From: Pseudidiomarina planktonica
GTDB taxonomy: Bacteria > Pseudomonadota > Gammaproteobacteria > Enterobacterales > Alteromonadaceae
Length of the DNA stretch: 64,000 nt
Direction of reading: 5' to 3'
NCBI RefSeq assembly: GCF_900177775.1
Contig: NZ_FXWH01000001.1
Location: forward strand, 992,001 to 1,056,000
The position numbers were made by a program, and so were the translations under genes. This document shows, in pieces, positions 36,005-45,513 of this stretch; the stretch's first letter is position 1, and each line of letters opens with the position of its first letter. Under the pieces are notes generated by a model. That model saw only the letters and a list, made by a program, of their open reading frames with translations, had not been told where the DNA came from and made no database searches.

Positions 36005-37099
36005 ATGCCCGGTAATAGTTTTGGTGAATTATTTAAAGTAACCACCTTTGGCGAAAGTCATGGCCCGGCCATTGGGGCTATTGTAGACGGCTGCCCGCCG
36101 GGACTGCCGTTGACCGAAGCCGACTTGCAGGGCGATCTGGATCGCCGTAGACCGGGTGCGAATCGTTACACCACAGCGCGTCGTGAAGCCGACCAGGTGA
36201 AAATTCTGTCAGGCGTGTTTGAAGGTGTCACTACCGGAACACCTATTGGCTTGTTGATAGAAAACACCGATCAGCGCAGCAAAGACTACAGCGACATTAA
36301 AGACCTGTTTCGCCCCGGCCATGCCGACTATACCTACGAACATAAATATGGCGTGCGCGATTATCGCGGTGGTGGGCGATCATCGGCCCGCGAAACGGCG
36401 ATGCGTGTGGCCGCCGGTGGTATTGCCCGCAAGTACCTTCAGCAGGAGCTTGGTGTAGAAATTCGCGCTGGTTTGGTGCAAATGGGTGCCATTTCGGTGC
36501 AAAACCTGAATTGGGGCGAAGTGCACAATAATAGCTTTTTCTGCCCTGATGCCAGCATAATTGACGATCTTGACCAGTTAATTCGCGATCTTTTAAAAGC
36601 CGGCGACTCTATTGGCGCACGCATTAGGGTGGAAGCCTTAAACGTGCCGGTAGGTTTAGGTGAGCCGGTGTTTGACCGACTGGAAGCGGATTTAGCCAAA
36701 GCCTTGATGAGTATTAACGCCGTGAAAGCCGTGAGTATTGGCGATGGTTTTGCCGTTGTAGAGCAGCGCGGCAGCGAGCATCGTGACGCACTAACGCCAA
36801 CTGGTTTTGGCTCGAATCATTGTGGCGGTGTGCTTGGCGGTATTAGTACCGGGCAGCCGTTTGTTGCTGAACTGGCGCTCAAACCAACCTCAAGTATTAC
36901 TACCCCGGGCGATACGATTAATAAGCAGGGCGAGGCCCAGCAAATTAGTACCCGTGGACGTCACGACCCTTGTGTAGGTATTCGCGGCGTTCCTATTGCC
37001 GAAGCTATGATGGCGCTGGTGGTTATGGACCACCTATTACGCCATCGCGCCCAAAATGGCGACGTGAAGTCGTCAGTTCCTGATATAGCTAACTTATAA
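36005..37099 (+). CDS. aroC: Chorismate synthase
   Basis: AroC converts EPSP to chorismate, the last shared step of aromatic amino-acid synthesis, using reduced FMN. The 364-residue product has the signatures [18 protein letters not shown] (about 16-33), [18 protein letters not shown] (about 119-136) and [17 protein letters not shown] (about 318-334). It begins at ATG 36005 behind GAGGAAGG at 35994-36001 and lies 35 bases after prmB, the same order as in E. coli. Confidence 0.97.
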   Translation: MPGNSFGELFKVTTFGESHGPAIGAIVDGCPPGLPLTEADLQGDLDRRRPGANRYTTARREADQVKILSGVFEGVTTGTPIGLLIENTDQRSKDYSDIKDLFRPGHADYTYEHKYGVRDYRGGGRSSARETAMRVAAGGIARKYLQQELGVEIRAGLVQMGAISVQNLNWGEVHNNSFFCPDASIIDDLDQLIRDLLKAGDSIGARIRVEALNVPVGLGEPVFDRLEADLAKALMSINAVKAVSIGDGFAVVEQRGSEHRDALTPTGFGSNHCGGVLGGISTGQPFVAELALKPTSSITTPGDTINKQGEAQQISTRGRHDPCVGIRGVPIAEAMMALVVMDHLLRHRAQNGDVKSSVPDIANL

Positions 37100-37133
37100 T
37101 TATTACTAAAAGAAGATTAGAAAAGGGATTCGC

Positions 37134-39926
37134 ATGAAATTTTTTCCTTCGATTATGACTACCGCAGTGGCGGTTTCGTTGGCACTAGGTACTGCTGCAA
37201 CTGCCGTTGCCCAAAGCAGTACAGACAGCGAAAAACAGATTCTGCAAATTACCGATGTGATGCAGTTTCATGAATTCACGGGTCGTGCGTTAAGTAAAGA
37301 TGGCAACTGGATGGCATATGCCAGTGCGCCTGACTACGGTGACGGCATGGGCGTGGTGATGTCATTGCAGGCAACCCTGAACGGCCAGTCGTCACCACAA
37401 TGGGAAGTGCCGCGCGGCAGTAAGCCGGTCATTACCGCTAATGGCGACTGGGCCGCCTTTATTCAGCAGGTACCAGTGCTGGAACGCGAACAAGCCAGTA
37501 AAGAAGAGCGTAAGAAACTGCACCCGAAAGCTGTGCTGGTAAACACCTCCACCGGCAAGCAGCAGGCGTTTGATGATGTTGCAGCGGTAAGCTTTACCGG
37601 CGATGGAAAAACCTTAGTTTTGGCCTCAGTGGCTGACGAAAAAACCAAACTTAAAAAGCTAACGCTGGTTAGTCTTGGCTCTGACCAAACTAACCAATTT
37701 GAGCGCGTGAGTGATTACCGGGTAGCAGAGCAGGGCGCTCGCGTTGCTATAGCTCAGCGCGCGGAAACAGAAGCAGACTCTGATCAGAAGTCCGATGAAG
37801 AATCTGACGAAAAAGAAGAAGCTTTGCTGAGCCTAACTGTACTGAATACAGAGAATGGTTCGTCTCTGCAGCTATTAGATAAGGTGGCCGAAGTTGCCGA
37901 TTTTAGCTTTCATGAGCAAGGCAAACAGTTAGCTATTGTGGCTGCTGCAGAAGCCGACAAATTTGCGGTTTATCACTGGCAGTTTGGTCAGCAACAAGCC
38001 AGCACTCTGGATGCCAAGCGGGCTGACTACGAGCTAACCAAACACAGCAAAGTAACCTTTAGTGATGACGGCCAGAGGTTGTTCGTTGGTCATCAGCAAG
38101 TGGCCGATGCGCCGAACAATGAACTAGAGAAGCCGGAAGACGTTGCCGACTTATTTAATTTGGAACGGCTAACCAACGACCGTGGTTTGCAAGTGTGGCA
38201 TGGCAGCGACCAGCGCATTAAGCCGCATGAAAAAGAAAGCTACAGCGACCGCCAGAAAGAGACATACCTTGGGGTATACCACTTAAACGAAGGTTTCGTG
38301 GCACTGGCGGACGAGCGCGTTGAGAGCGTTGAACCAACCGACAATAAACATGCTGTGCTGGGGCGCGACGCCGATCCTTACCTGCGTGCTATTACCTGGG
38401 ACGGCTTTTTTAGTGACGTGTATCACCTTGATTTAGACTCGGGCGAGCAACAACTGGTTGCTAGTAAAATGTCCTGGGGCCACGACGTTGAACTGTCACC
38501 AAACGGTCGCTACGTGGCTTATTACCAAAACGGTCAGTTATGGCTTTATGATGCCGAGCAAGAGCAGCGTCGCCAAATGGCTACTGATATTCTGATTAGC
38601 TGGGCAGACGAAGAACACGATCGCCCGAGTGCACCCGACGGTTATGGTATTGCTGGTTGGTTAGACGATAACTCGGCATTCTTGGCTTACGACAAATATG
38701 ACGTGTGGAAGGTGTCGCTAAATGGCAGTGCGGTGAATTTGACGGGCAATGGTCGTACTGATGAAATTCGTTATCGTCTGGTGCAAACGGATGACAACGC
38801 ACTGGCGTTTCCGGCCAAGCAAAGCTTAATGCTGGAAGGTTTTGATCAAACCAACAAAACCAATGGCATTTACCGCTTAACCGGACAGGGCATTGAGCCG
38901 TTATTAACCGCCGATAAAACTCGCTTCCACTTTGTTGAGCAAGCCGAGAATGCCGATAGCTGGTTACTCACCCGCGAGAACTTCCAGCAGTTTCCGGACT
39001 TGTTCGTCGCGTCACAGTGGTCTGCAAACAACAGTGTAACAGCGCAACAAGCCACCGAGCTAAACCCACAAATTGATGACTTTAAATGGGGTACTACTGA
39101 GCTTATTAGTTGGCGCTCTACCCGCGGCGATCCGTTGGAAGGGGTGGTGATTAAACCAGAAGATTATGACCCGAATAAGCAGTATCCGGTGCTGGTTTAT
39201 TACTACGAGAAGTTCGCGCAGCGGTTAAATCAATTTAATCAGATGAAAGTAAACCATCGTCCGAACTTTCCGTTTTATGTGAGCAACGACTACGTGGTGT
39301 TTCTGCCGGATGTGCACTTTAGCCCGGGCGAACCAGGTAGCAGCGCAACCGATTCACTGGTTCCTGGCGTGCAGAAGTTAATTGATATGGGCATAGCCGA
39401 TCCAGACGCGGTGGGCTTGCATGGTCACAGCTGGTCTGGTTATCAGAGTGTGCACGTGATTACGCAAACAGATATTTTCGCAGCGGCAGTAGCGGGTGCT
39501 CCGGTAGTGAATATGACCAGCGCCTATAACGGTATTCGCTGGGGTTCAGGCCTGGCGCGTCAGTTCCAGTATGAACAGGGCCAAAGCCGCATTGGTAAGA
39601 GCATGGACGAAGCGCTGAACTTGTATTTGGAAAATTCGCCAGTGTTTTATGCCGACCGTATTAATACCCCATTGGTGATTCAGTTTGGTGATGACGACGG
39701 CGCGGTGCCATGGGAGCAGGGTATTGAAATGTACCTGGCTATGCGCCGGTTGAATAAACCTATTGTGATGTTGCAGTACGAGGGTGAGCCGCACCATTTG
39801 CAGCAGTATGCGAACAAGGTGGATTACACCATTAAAATGAAAGCTTTCTTCGATCATTATTTAAAAGGCGAAGACGCACCACTTTGGTGGTCTGAAGGTA
39901 TGCCTTATAATGAAACCAGTGAGTAA
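37134..39926 (+). CDS. Secreted S9 (prolyl oligopeptidase family) peptidase
   Basis: The 930-residue precursor has a signal peptide (MKFFPSIMTTAVAVSLALGT...AVAQ). A long region of about 40-640 appears to be a degenerate beta-propeller. It includes an Asp/Glu-rich insert near residues 215-230 (DSDQKSDEESDEKEE). The C-terminal alpha/beta hydrolase has GLHGHSWSGYQ with Ser near 768, FGDDDGAVPWEQG with Asp near 850, and EPHHLQQYANK with His near 886. It probably degrades peptides in the periplasm or medium, fitting an amino-acid-using marine bacterium. It occupies the place of mepA-yfcA between aroC and epmC in E. coli. Confidence 0.88.
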   Translation: MKFFPSIMTTAVAVSLALGTAATAVAQSSTDSEKQILQITDVMQFHEFTGRALSKDGNWMAYASAPDYGDGMGVVMSLQATLNGQSSPQWEVPRGSKPVITANGDWAAFIQQVPVLEREQASKEERKKLHPKAVLVNTSTGKQQAFDDVAAVSFTGDGKTLVLASVADEKTKLKKLTLVSLGSDQTNQFERVSDYRVAEQGARVAIAQRAETEADSDQKSDEESDEKEEALLSLTVLNTENGSSLQLLDKVAEVADFSFHEQGKQLAIVAAAEADKFAVYHWQFGQQQASTLDAKRADYELTKHSKVTFSDDGQRLFVGHQQVADAPNNELEKPEDVADLFNLERLTNDRGLQVWHGSDQRIKPHEKESYSDRQKETYLGVYHLNEGFVALADERVESVEPTDNKHAVLGRDADPYLRAITWDGFFSDVYHLDLDSGEQQLVASKMSWGHDVELSPNGRYVAYYQNGQLWLYDAEQEQRRQMATDILISWADEEHDRPSAPDGYGIAGWLDDNSAFLAYDKYDVWKVSLNGSAVNLTGNGRTDEIRYRLVQTDDNALAFPAKQSLMLEGFDQTNKTNGIYRLTGQGIEPLLTADKTRFHFVEQAENADSWLLTRENFQQFPDLFVASQWSANNSVTAQQATELNPQIDDFKWGTTELISWRSTRGDPLEGVVIKPEDYDPNKQYPVLVYYYEKFAQRLNQFNQMKVNHRPNFPFYVSNDYVVFLPDVHFSPGEPGSSATDSLVPGVQKLIDMGIADPDAVGLHGHSWSGYQSVHVITQTDIFAAAVAGAPVVNMTSAYNGIRWGSGLARQFQYEQGQSRIGKSMDEALNLYLENSPVFYADRINTPLVIQFGDDDGAVPWEQGIEMYLAMRRLNKPIVMLQYEGEPHHLQQYANKVDYTIKMKAFFDHYLKGEDAPLWWSEGMPYNETSE

Positions 39927-39963
39927 AGATAGTACCTGATAAGAACTTGATGAGAGCCGATGT

Positions 39964-40530
39964 ATGAACGCACCAAGCCATGATTATCAGCAGTTGATTG
40001 ATATTTTTGCTGCGTGCTTTTATGCGTCAGAAAACACCCGCCTGGTGGCTGGCAAGGATGAACCTTACTATCTTCCTGCCGGGCAGGTGCTAGCGGAAGG
40101 TGACACTGCGGCAGGCTATCATCAGGTGGTGTTCGCCCATGGCTTTTATGCCTCAGCGCTGCATGAAATTGCGCACTGGTGCATTGCTGGCAGTGAACGC
40201 CGTAAACAGTTTGATTATGGCTACTGGTATGCCCCCGACGGCCGTAATGCCCAGCAGCAAAGTGAGTTTGAACAGGTTGAACGCAAACCTCAGGCGTTGG
40301 AGTGGTTGTTTGCCGATGCCGCAGGTTTTGTGTTTCAGGTAAGCGTGGACAATCTGTCGGGCATTGAAGTAGACCGCGCGGCTTTTACAGCGCAGGTGGC
40401 TAAGCAAAAACAAGCATACCTGAATCACGGGTTACCGAGTCGTGCTGAAGCGTTCAGACAAGCGCTGCTCGCTTATTATCAGCAAGCACTACCTTCATCG
40501 TTGAACGAGAAACAACTCTGCTATGGTTAA
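39964..40530 (+). CDS. epmC: Elongation factor P hydroxylase EpmC
   Basis: EpmC (YfcM) hydroxylates the lysylated lysine of elongation factor P. The 188-residue product has the metal-binding ALHEIAHWCIAG motif near residues 62-73, then FDYGYWYAPDGR and ALEWLFADAAGF. The ATG 39964 start gives the usual length. It lies downstream of aroC, with one S9 peptidase gene between, matching the E. coli neighbourhood. Confidence 0.92.
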   Translation: MNAPSHDYQQLIDIFAACFYASENTRLVAGKDEPYYLPAGQVLAEGDTAAGYHQVVFAHGFYASALHEIAHWCIAGSERRKQFDYGYWYAPDGRNAQQQSEFEQVERKPQALEWLFADAAGFVFQVSVDNLSGIEVDRAAFTAQVAKQKQAYLNHGLPSRAEAFRQALLAYYQQALPSSLNEKQLCYG

Positions 40531-40580
40531 CTTGCTATAGTTAATTGGCATTCGTTCATGAACATATGAGGAGATAAACA

Positions 40581-40730
40581 ATGAAGAAGAATCTGATGAC
40601 ATGGCTTGCCAGCTTGGTTGTTGTTTTCACCTTTGCTGGTTGTCAAACTATTGAAGGTGCTGGTGAAGACATTGAAGACGCCGATGAAGCTATTCAGGAA
40701 GGTGCTGACAACCAAGAGGGTAGTGAATAA
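40581..40730 (+). CDS. Entericidin-like small lipoprotein
   Basis: This 49-residue open frame runs from ATG 40581, behind GAGGAGA at 40568-40574, to TAA 40728-40730. It begins MKKNLMTWLASLVVVFTFAGC, a lipoprotein signal with Cys21. The mature part is Glu/Asp/Gly-rich (TIEGAGEDIEDADEAIQEG), as in the EcnA/EcnB entericidin family, whose E. coli members form an antidote/toxin pair. Only one such gene is present. The next gene begins directly at the following base, so the two are co-transcribed. Confidence 0.85.
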   Translation: MKKNLMTWLASLVVVFTFAGCQTIEGAGEDIEDADEAIQEGADNQEGSE

Positions 40731-41861
40731 GTGACCCAGCCGTTGTACCGCATTGGTCTTATTATTAATCCGTATGCTGGCCTTGGCGGCAGTGTTGGTT
40801 TGAAAGGTAGCGACGGTGCCGACACTGTTGCCAGAGCTCGCGAATTAGGCGCTACTGAAAAAGCCGGTAAGCGGGTGGAAAGTGCACTGGCACTATTAAC
40901 TGAATATAAATCCCAACTGAAGTTTGTGACTGTGGCCGGCGCTATGGGCGCTGACCTGTGTGAGCAACTGGGCTTTGATTATGAAGTGGCCTTTGAACCT
41001 GAGGCTGATTTATCCGCGCAAGATACCCGTGCCGCCGCCAAACAATTGGCCAAGGCTAATATAGACCTGCTGCTGTTTGCTGGTGGTGATGGCACTGCCC
41101 GCGATATTTGCGCCAGTTATCCCGATGATCAACCAGTACTAGGCATTCCTGCCGGCGTAAAAATACACTCCGGCGTTTACGCCATTAGCCCCAAAGCCGC
41201 AGGACGCGTGGTAGAACTGCTATTAAGTGGTAACTTAACCTCGGTATTGCATGCCGATGTGATGGATATTGACGAAGACAAATTCCGTAAAGGCGAAGTA
41301 CGGGCCAGACGCTATGGCGAAATGCTGGTGCCCGCTGAACTGCGCTATATTCAGGCGGTTAAAATGGGTGGCAAGGAAAGCGACGAAATGGTGCTGGCCG
41401 ACATCGCCGCCGACGTTATTGAGCGCATGGAAGACGAGCTGTGGGTAATGGGCTCTGGCTCTACGGTTGCTGCCATTATGGAAGATCTCAGCTTGCCTAA
41501 TACGCTATTAGGCGTTGATGTGGTGTATCAGCAAGAAGTGATAGCCGCTGATGTTACCGCCAGCCAGTTGGAAGCTTTGCTAAACGAATACGACGAAAGC
41601 CGGCTCGTGGTTACGCTTATTGGCGGGCAAGGGCACATTTTCGGGCGTGGCAATCAACAGCTGAGCCCGACCGTAATTCGCCATATTGGCAAACAAAATT
41701 TGCACGTGGTGGCTACCAAAGCCAAGTTACAGGCGCTTAACGGAAGGCCGTTACTGGTAGACAGTGGTGACGCCGAATTAGATGCTGAACTGGCGGGTTT
41801 TATAAGAGTGATTACCGGCTATCATGACGAGGTTATGCTGAGTATTGCCGCTGTTGATTAA
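40731..41861 (+). CDS. ATP-NAD kinase family protein (COG3199)
   Basis: The protein of 376 residues belongs to the AcoX/COG3199 branch of the NAD/diacylglycerol kinase fold. RIGLIINPYAGLGGSVGLKG lies near residue 7, LLLFAGGDGTARDIC near 120 with the GGDGT nucleotide loop, and VLGIPAGVKIHSGVYA near 140. The phosphate acceptor is not established for this branch. GTG 40731 follows the stop codon of the entericidin-like gene with no gap. It is different from the housekeeping NadK, which is not in this window. Confidence 0.82.
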   Translation: MTQPLYRIGLIINPYAGLGGSVGLKGSDGADTVARARELGATEKAGKRVESALALLTEYKSQLKFVTVAGAMGADLCEQLGFDYEVAFEPEADLSAQDTRAAAKQLAKANIDLLLFAGGDGTARDICASYPDDQPVLGIPAGVKIHSGVYAISPKAAGRVVELLLSGNLTSVLHADVMDIDEDKFRKGEVRARRYGEMLVPAELRYIQAVKMGGKESDEMVLADIAADVIERMEDELWVMGSGSTVAAIMEDLSLPNTLLGVDVVYQQEVIAADVTASQLEALLNEYDESRLVVTLIGGQGHIFGRGNQQLSPTVIRHIGKQNLHVVATKAKLQALNGRPLLVDSGDAELDAELAGFIRVITGYHDEVMLSIAAVD

Positions 41862-41885
41862 ACAGCGGCATTGGCCAGAGCTTGT

Positions 41886-42206
41886 TTAGTACTGCGATTT
41901 CGGCATCCGAACCACTAAACCATCAAGCTCTTCAGTTACTTCTATCTGGCAACTCAGACGGCTGTTATCTTTTGGCTCTATGGCCATATCCAACATGTCT
42001 TCTTCCTGTTCACTCATTGGCGGTAACTTACCCAGCCAGTTCTCGTCAACGTAGCAATGACAGGTTGCACAGGACATCACGCCACCGCACTCACCTAAAA
42101 TACCGTCAATCATGTTGTCAACAGCGCCTTCCATTACGTTACTACCCACTTCTACGTCGGCTTCGAATTGGTTGTCACTGGCATCAATATAAATAATACG
42201 GGGCAT
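41886..42206 (-). CDS. 2Fe-2S ferredoxin (adrenodoxin/putidaredoxin type)
   Basis: The 106-residue protein starts MPRIIYIDASDN at the ATG complementary to 42204-42206. Cluster ligands are visible as ECGGVMSCATC (C-x5-C-x2-C, near residues 39-48) and SCQI near 85, the pattern of vertebrate-type ferredoxins that donate electrons to P450s or serve in Fe-S assembly. The electron partner is unknown; no isc genes or P450 are nearby. An upstream in-frame codon at 42227 is ignored because the fold begins at PRIIYID. Confidence 0.85.
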   Translation of the reverse strand: MPRIIYIDASDNQFEADVEVGSNVMEGAVDNMIDGILGECGGVMSCATCHCYVDENWLGKLPPMSEQEEDMLDMAIEPKDNSRLSCQIEVTEELDGLVVRMPKSQY

Positions 42207-42315
42207 AGTCTGGTCTCTTTTTGCCATAATTTATGGCGCAAATGCTAACATAGAAAAAGCCTTTATGGGGTTTCAAATTGCGTTAGAATGGTGTTTTGCA
42301 AAGGAGCTATACATT

Positions 42316-42801
42316 ATGGGATATCACGCCAACCGCGAATTTTTTGTGTCTTGGGAAGAATTACATCGAGCCACTAAAGAGCTTGCCCGTCGTCAGCTAC
42401 CCGCTGAACAGTGGCGCGGCATTATTGCGGTTAGCCGGGGCGGATTAGTGCCTGCAGCCATAGTGTCTCGTGAATTGAATGTGCGCTTGGTCGACAGCGT
42501 TTGTGTGAGCTCATACGATCACAACTCGCAGCGCGACGATATTACCTTATTGAAAGACTCTAACAGCACTGACGACGGCGAAGGCTTTCTGGTTATTGAC
42601 GATTTGGTAGATACTGGGAATACGCTGAAGTTCTTACGTGCGCGTTATCCCAAAGCTAAGTTCATTACCGTGTACGCGAAGCCAAGCGGCATGGAGTATG
42701 TTGACGATTACGTGGCTGATTTAGAGCAGGAAACCTGGATTCATTTTCCGTGGGACATGCACTTACATTACGTAGAACCGCTAGCCGGACAGGAATCTTA
42801 G
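42316..42801 (+). CDS. gpt: Xanthine-guanine phosphoribosyltransferase
   Basis: Gpt salvages guanine, xanthine and hypoxanthine with PRPP. The product from ATG 42316 (MGYHANREFFVSWEEL) is 161 residues, with AAGGAG at 42301-42306. IIAVSRGGLVPAAI lies near residue 35 and the PRPP loop FLVIDDLVDTGNTLKF near 85-100. The open frame extends to 42265, but the later start matches the family. It converges on proS. Confidence 0.92.
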   Translation: MGYHANREFFVSWEELHRATKELARRQLPAEQWRGIIAVSRGGLVPAAIVSRELNVRLVDSVCVSSYDHNSQRDDITLLKDSNSTDDGEGFLVIDDLVDTGNTLKFLRARYPKAKFITVYAKPSGMEYVDDYVADLEQETWIHFPWDMHLHYVEPLAGQES

Positions 42802-42809
42802 GATTCCTG
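42790..42809. other. Hairpin spanning the gpt stop codon
   Basis: CAGGAATC (42790-42797) and GATTCCTG (42802-42809) form a perfect 8-base stem around TTAG, which contains the end of the gpt stop codon. No T run follows, so a role as terminator between the convergent gpt and proS genes is possible but not shown. Confidence 0.35.
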
Positions 42810-42828
42810 CCCGCCTGCGCGGCAGTTG

Positions 42829-44535
42829 TTACTGCAGTTTTTCGACAATAAAATCAATACAGGCATCAATGGCGATTTTCTCTTTGTCGCCACCAGCACG
42901 GTGTTTGTATTCAACCGCCTGTTCGTCTAAGTTGCGCTCACCAATCACGATTTGATGTGGAATACCCACCAGCTCCATATCGGCGAACATAACACCTGGG
43001 CGTTCTTTACGGTCGTCAAACAACACCTCAATGCCAGCTTGCTGTAGCTCCTGATAGAGCTTCTCAGCGGTTTCTTGCACGCGCACCGACTTGTGCATGT
43101 TCATTGGAATAATAACCACCTGGAAGGGTGCCAGGGCGCTTGGCCACACAATACCGTGGTCGTCGTGGTTCTGTTCAATGGCGGCGGCAACAATGCGCGA
43201 CACACCAATCCCATAACAACCCATAGTCAGGCTTTCGTGCTTACCGGTTTCAGTTAACACGCCTACCTTCATGGCATCCGAGTATTTTTTGCCCAGCTGG
43301 AAAATATGCCCAACTTCAATACCGCGTTTTATCTGCAAAGTACCTGTGCCACAAGGGCTTGGGTCGCCTTCAACCACATTGCGTAAGTCAGCAACTTCCG
43401 GCACCGGCAAGTCGCGTTCCCAGTTAATACCGAAGTAGTGCTTGCCGTCCTGGTTTGCGCCTGCGGCGAAATCGTTTAGCACTAACACGCTGCGATCAAT
43501 AATTACCGGCAGCGGCATGTTCACCGGACCCAGCGACCCCGGGCCGGCGCCAACTGCAGCCTTAATTTCTTCTTCGGTGGCAAAGGTAAGCGGCGAGGCA
43601 ACGGCGCTGAGCTTAGCTGCCTTCACTTCATTCAGTTCGTGATCACCACGAATAATTAAGGCAACTAAGGTGTCTTCTTCGCCTTTTACAATCAGTGTTT
43701 TAACGGTCTTTTCAACAGGTAGCTGGAATTCTTTTACCAAGGCCGCAATAGTCTTCGCGTTAGGTGTATCCACCAGCTCAAGTTCCTGGCCTGACGCTTC
43801 GCGGTCAACCGCAGGCGCTAAGGCTTCAGCTAGTTCCACGTTAGCGGCGTAATCTGAGGCATCTGAAAACGCAATGTCGTCTTCGCCTGAACTTGCCAGT
43901 ACATGAAACTCATGCGAATGGTTGCCACCAATAGAGCCGGTGTCGGCAATAACCGGACGGTAATCCAAACCTAAACGTTCAAAAATGGCGCAGTAAGCGG
44001 CATACATGCGATCGTACGTTTCTTGCAGGCTGTCTTGATCCAGGTGAAAGGAGTAGGCATCTTTCATCAGGAATTCACGCGCGCGCATGACGCCAAAGCG
44101 AGGGCGAATTTCATCACGGAATTTGGTTTGGATTTGGTACAAGTTGAGCGGTAACTGTTTATAGCTGCTTACTTCCTTGCGCACCAACTCAGAAATAACT
44201 TCTTCATGGGTTGGGCCCAGCACGAAGTCACGCTGGTTACGATCGTGCAGGCGCAGTAATTCCGGGCCGTAGTCGTCCCAGCGGCCAGATTCCTGCCATA
44301 AATCTGCAGGTTGCACTACCGGCATTAGAATTTCTAAAGCACCAGCGCGGTTCATTTCTTCACGCACTATCTGCTCAACTTTGCGCAGTACGCGCAGTCC
44401 GGTTGGTGTCCAGGTATAAAGGCCAGCGGCAACTTTACGAACCATGCCGGCGCGCAACATCAGTTGGTGACTAATGACTTCTGCGTCAGCAGGGTTTTCT
44501 TTTAAAGTGGACAGTAAATACTGGCTGGTACGCAT
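42829..44535 (-). CDS. proS: Prolyl-tRNA synthetase (bacterial type with editing domain)
   Basis: ProS charges tRNA(Pro). The 568-residue class II enzyme has motif 1 around [17 protein letters not shown], motif 2 with [20 protein letters not shown] near 135-160, and motif 3 with [17 protein letters not shown] near 440. Residues about 225-390 form the YbaK-like insertion that edits Ala-tRNA(Pro), as in E. coli. The ATG complementary to 44533-44535 gives [13 protein letters not shown], the normal start. A short gap of 64 bases separates it from trmO, the gene upstream on the same strand. Confidence 0.97.
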   Translation of the reverse strand: MRTSQYLLSTLKENPADAEVISHQLMLRAGMVRKVAAGLYTWTPTGLRVLRKVEQIVREEMNRAGALEILMPVVQPADLWQESGRWDDYGPELLRLHDRNQRDFVLGPTHEEVISELVRKEVSSYKQLPLNLYQIQTKFRDEIRPRFGVMRAREFLMKDAYSFHLDQDSLQETYDRMYAAYCAIFERLGLDYRPVIADTGSIGGNHSHEFHVLASSGEDDIAFSDASDYAANVELAEALAPAVDREASGQELELVDTPNAKTIAALVKEFQLPVEKTVKTLIVKGEEDTLVALIIRGDHELNEVKAAKLSAVASPLTFATEEEIKAAVGAGPGSLGPVNMPLPVIIDRSVLVLNDFAAGANQDGKHYFGINWERDLPVPEVADLRNVVEGDPSPCGTGTLQIKRGIEVGHIFQLGKKYSDAMKVGVLTETGKHESLTMGCYGIGVSRIVAAAIEQNHDDHGIVWPSALAPFQVVIIPMNMHKSVRVQETAEKLYQELQQAGIEVLFDDRKERPGVMFADMELVGIPHQIVIGERNLDEQAVEYKHRAGGDKEKIAIDACIDFIVEKLQ

Positions 44536-44599
44536 GAGTTCTCCGCTAATGCTTTAATTAAGCAGAAATTCTATCAGTACCAAGGCCAGCAACAAAGCA

Positions 44600-45295
44600 T
44601 TAGCCCACACTTAATACCAGATTTTCGCCATTTTTTACCTGCCAGCGAATATTCAGGTCGTAAAGCGTCATGCCGTAGCTCTGATCAGCCTCAGAATTCG
44701 TTTTGTAGGCCGGGCGAGGGTCTTGCGCCAGCACTTGGGTAATGAGCTGTTCGAGTTGCGGATAGCTAGTGGTTAGCTGCTGCAGTTGTTGCTGCGCTGC
44801 GGGACTAAATTGCGTCGGCATCAGCGTGGGCGCTGCGGCCGCAAAGGCACCATCGGCATCGGCTATGCTATCGGCGTATGGTATATAGGGTTTGATATCC
44901 ACTACTGGCGTACCATTTACCCAATCGGCGCCGCTTACCTGCAGGCGCACCTTGCCTTTGGTTACCAGTACTTGTTCCAGTTTAACCACCGACAGACCCA
45001 AGGCATTGGGGCGAAAGCTGGAGCGGGTGGAAAACACGCCCACTTTTTGGTTGCCACCCAATCGCGGTGGGCGAACCAGGGGCTTCCAGCCTTGTGCCAG
45101 AGTTTTATGGAAAATAAAAGTAACCCAAATGTGGCTAAAAGCGTCTAAACCACGAACGGTGTCCGGGTGGTCGTATGGTGCGCTTAGCTCAATATAAATT
45201 TTGGCAGCATCAACCAGCCCAGGTTGGCGCGGAACTGCGAACTTTTCCGGATAGGGCGATTGAACATAACCGATAGTTTCCAGGGTGTGCTGCAT
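44600..45295 (-). CDS. trmO: tRNA (N6-threonylcarbamoyladenosine37-N6)-methyltransferase TrmO
   Basis: TrmO (TsaA/YaeB) methylates t6A37 in tRNA(Thr). The product from ATG complementary to 45293-45295 (MQHTLETIGYVQSP) is 231 residues; an in-frame upstream codon at 45316 adds only seven residues. The TsaA signature VFSTRSSFRPNALGLSVVKL lies near 90-110 and VVDIKPYIPYADS near 130. The C-terminal part (after 160) is the less conserved TrmO extension with DPRPAY. Confidence 0.9.
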   Translation of the reverse strand: MQHTLETIGYVQSPYPEKFAVPRQPGLVDAAKIYIELSAPYDHPDTVRGLDAFSHIWVTFIFHKTLAQGWKPLVRPPRLGGNQKVGVFSTRSSFRPNALGLSVVKLEQVLVTKGKVRLQVSGADWVNGTPVVDIKPYIPYADSIADADGAFAAAAPTLMPTQFSPAAQQQLQQLTTSYPQLEQLITQVLAQDPRPAYKTNSEADQSYGMTLYDLNIRWQVKNGENLVLSVG

Positions 45296-45437
45296 TGAAG
45301 CCTTGATTCCTAACAAGTTGATGTGTGAATTTCACCACAAATTAGTGAGTAAGGCTATTTTGATGAGTTTAATCTTATCCTGAATTTTACGATCTCGATT
45401 AAGTTATTGATATTTATATATAAAAATATTGGCACTG

Positions 45438-45465
45438 GTTTTGCTTTGTAAAGTTAAAGCAAAAC
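45438..45465 (+). promoter_or_regulatory. Perfect stem-loop in leader of the secreted repeat protein
   Basis: GTTTTGCTTT (45438-45447) and AAAGCAAAAC (45456-45465) form a perfect 10-base inverted repeat with an 8-base loop in an AT-rich leader, 48 bases upstream of ATG 45514. It could be an operator or an mRNA hairpin. There is no T run, so it is not a normal terminator. Confidence 0.45.
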
Positions 45466-45513
45466 AACTTATTTAGTTTTTAATTAAGCCAATCCAAAAG
45501 AAGGAATAAGAAA

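Noticed and set aside
45438-45465. Leader hairpin as an intrinsic terminator of an upstream transcript
   Set aside because: The upstream gene is on the opposite strand and there is no T run after the stem.
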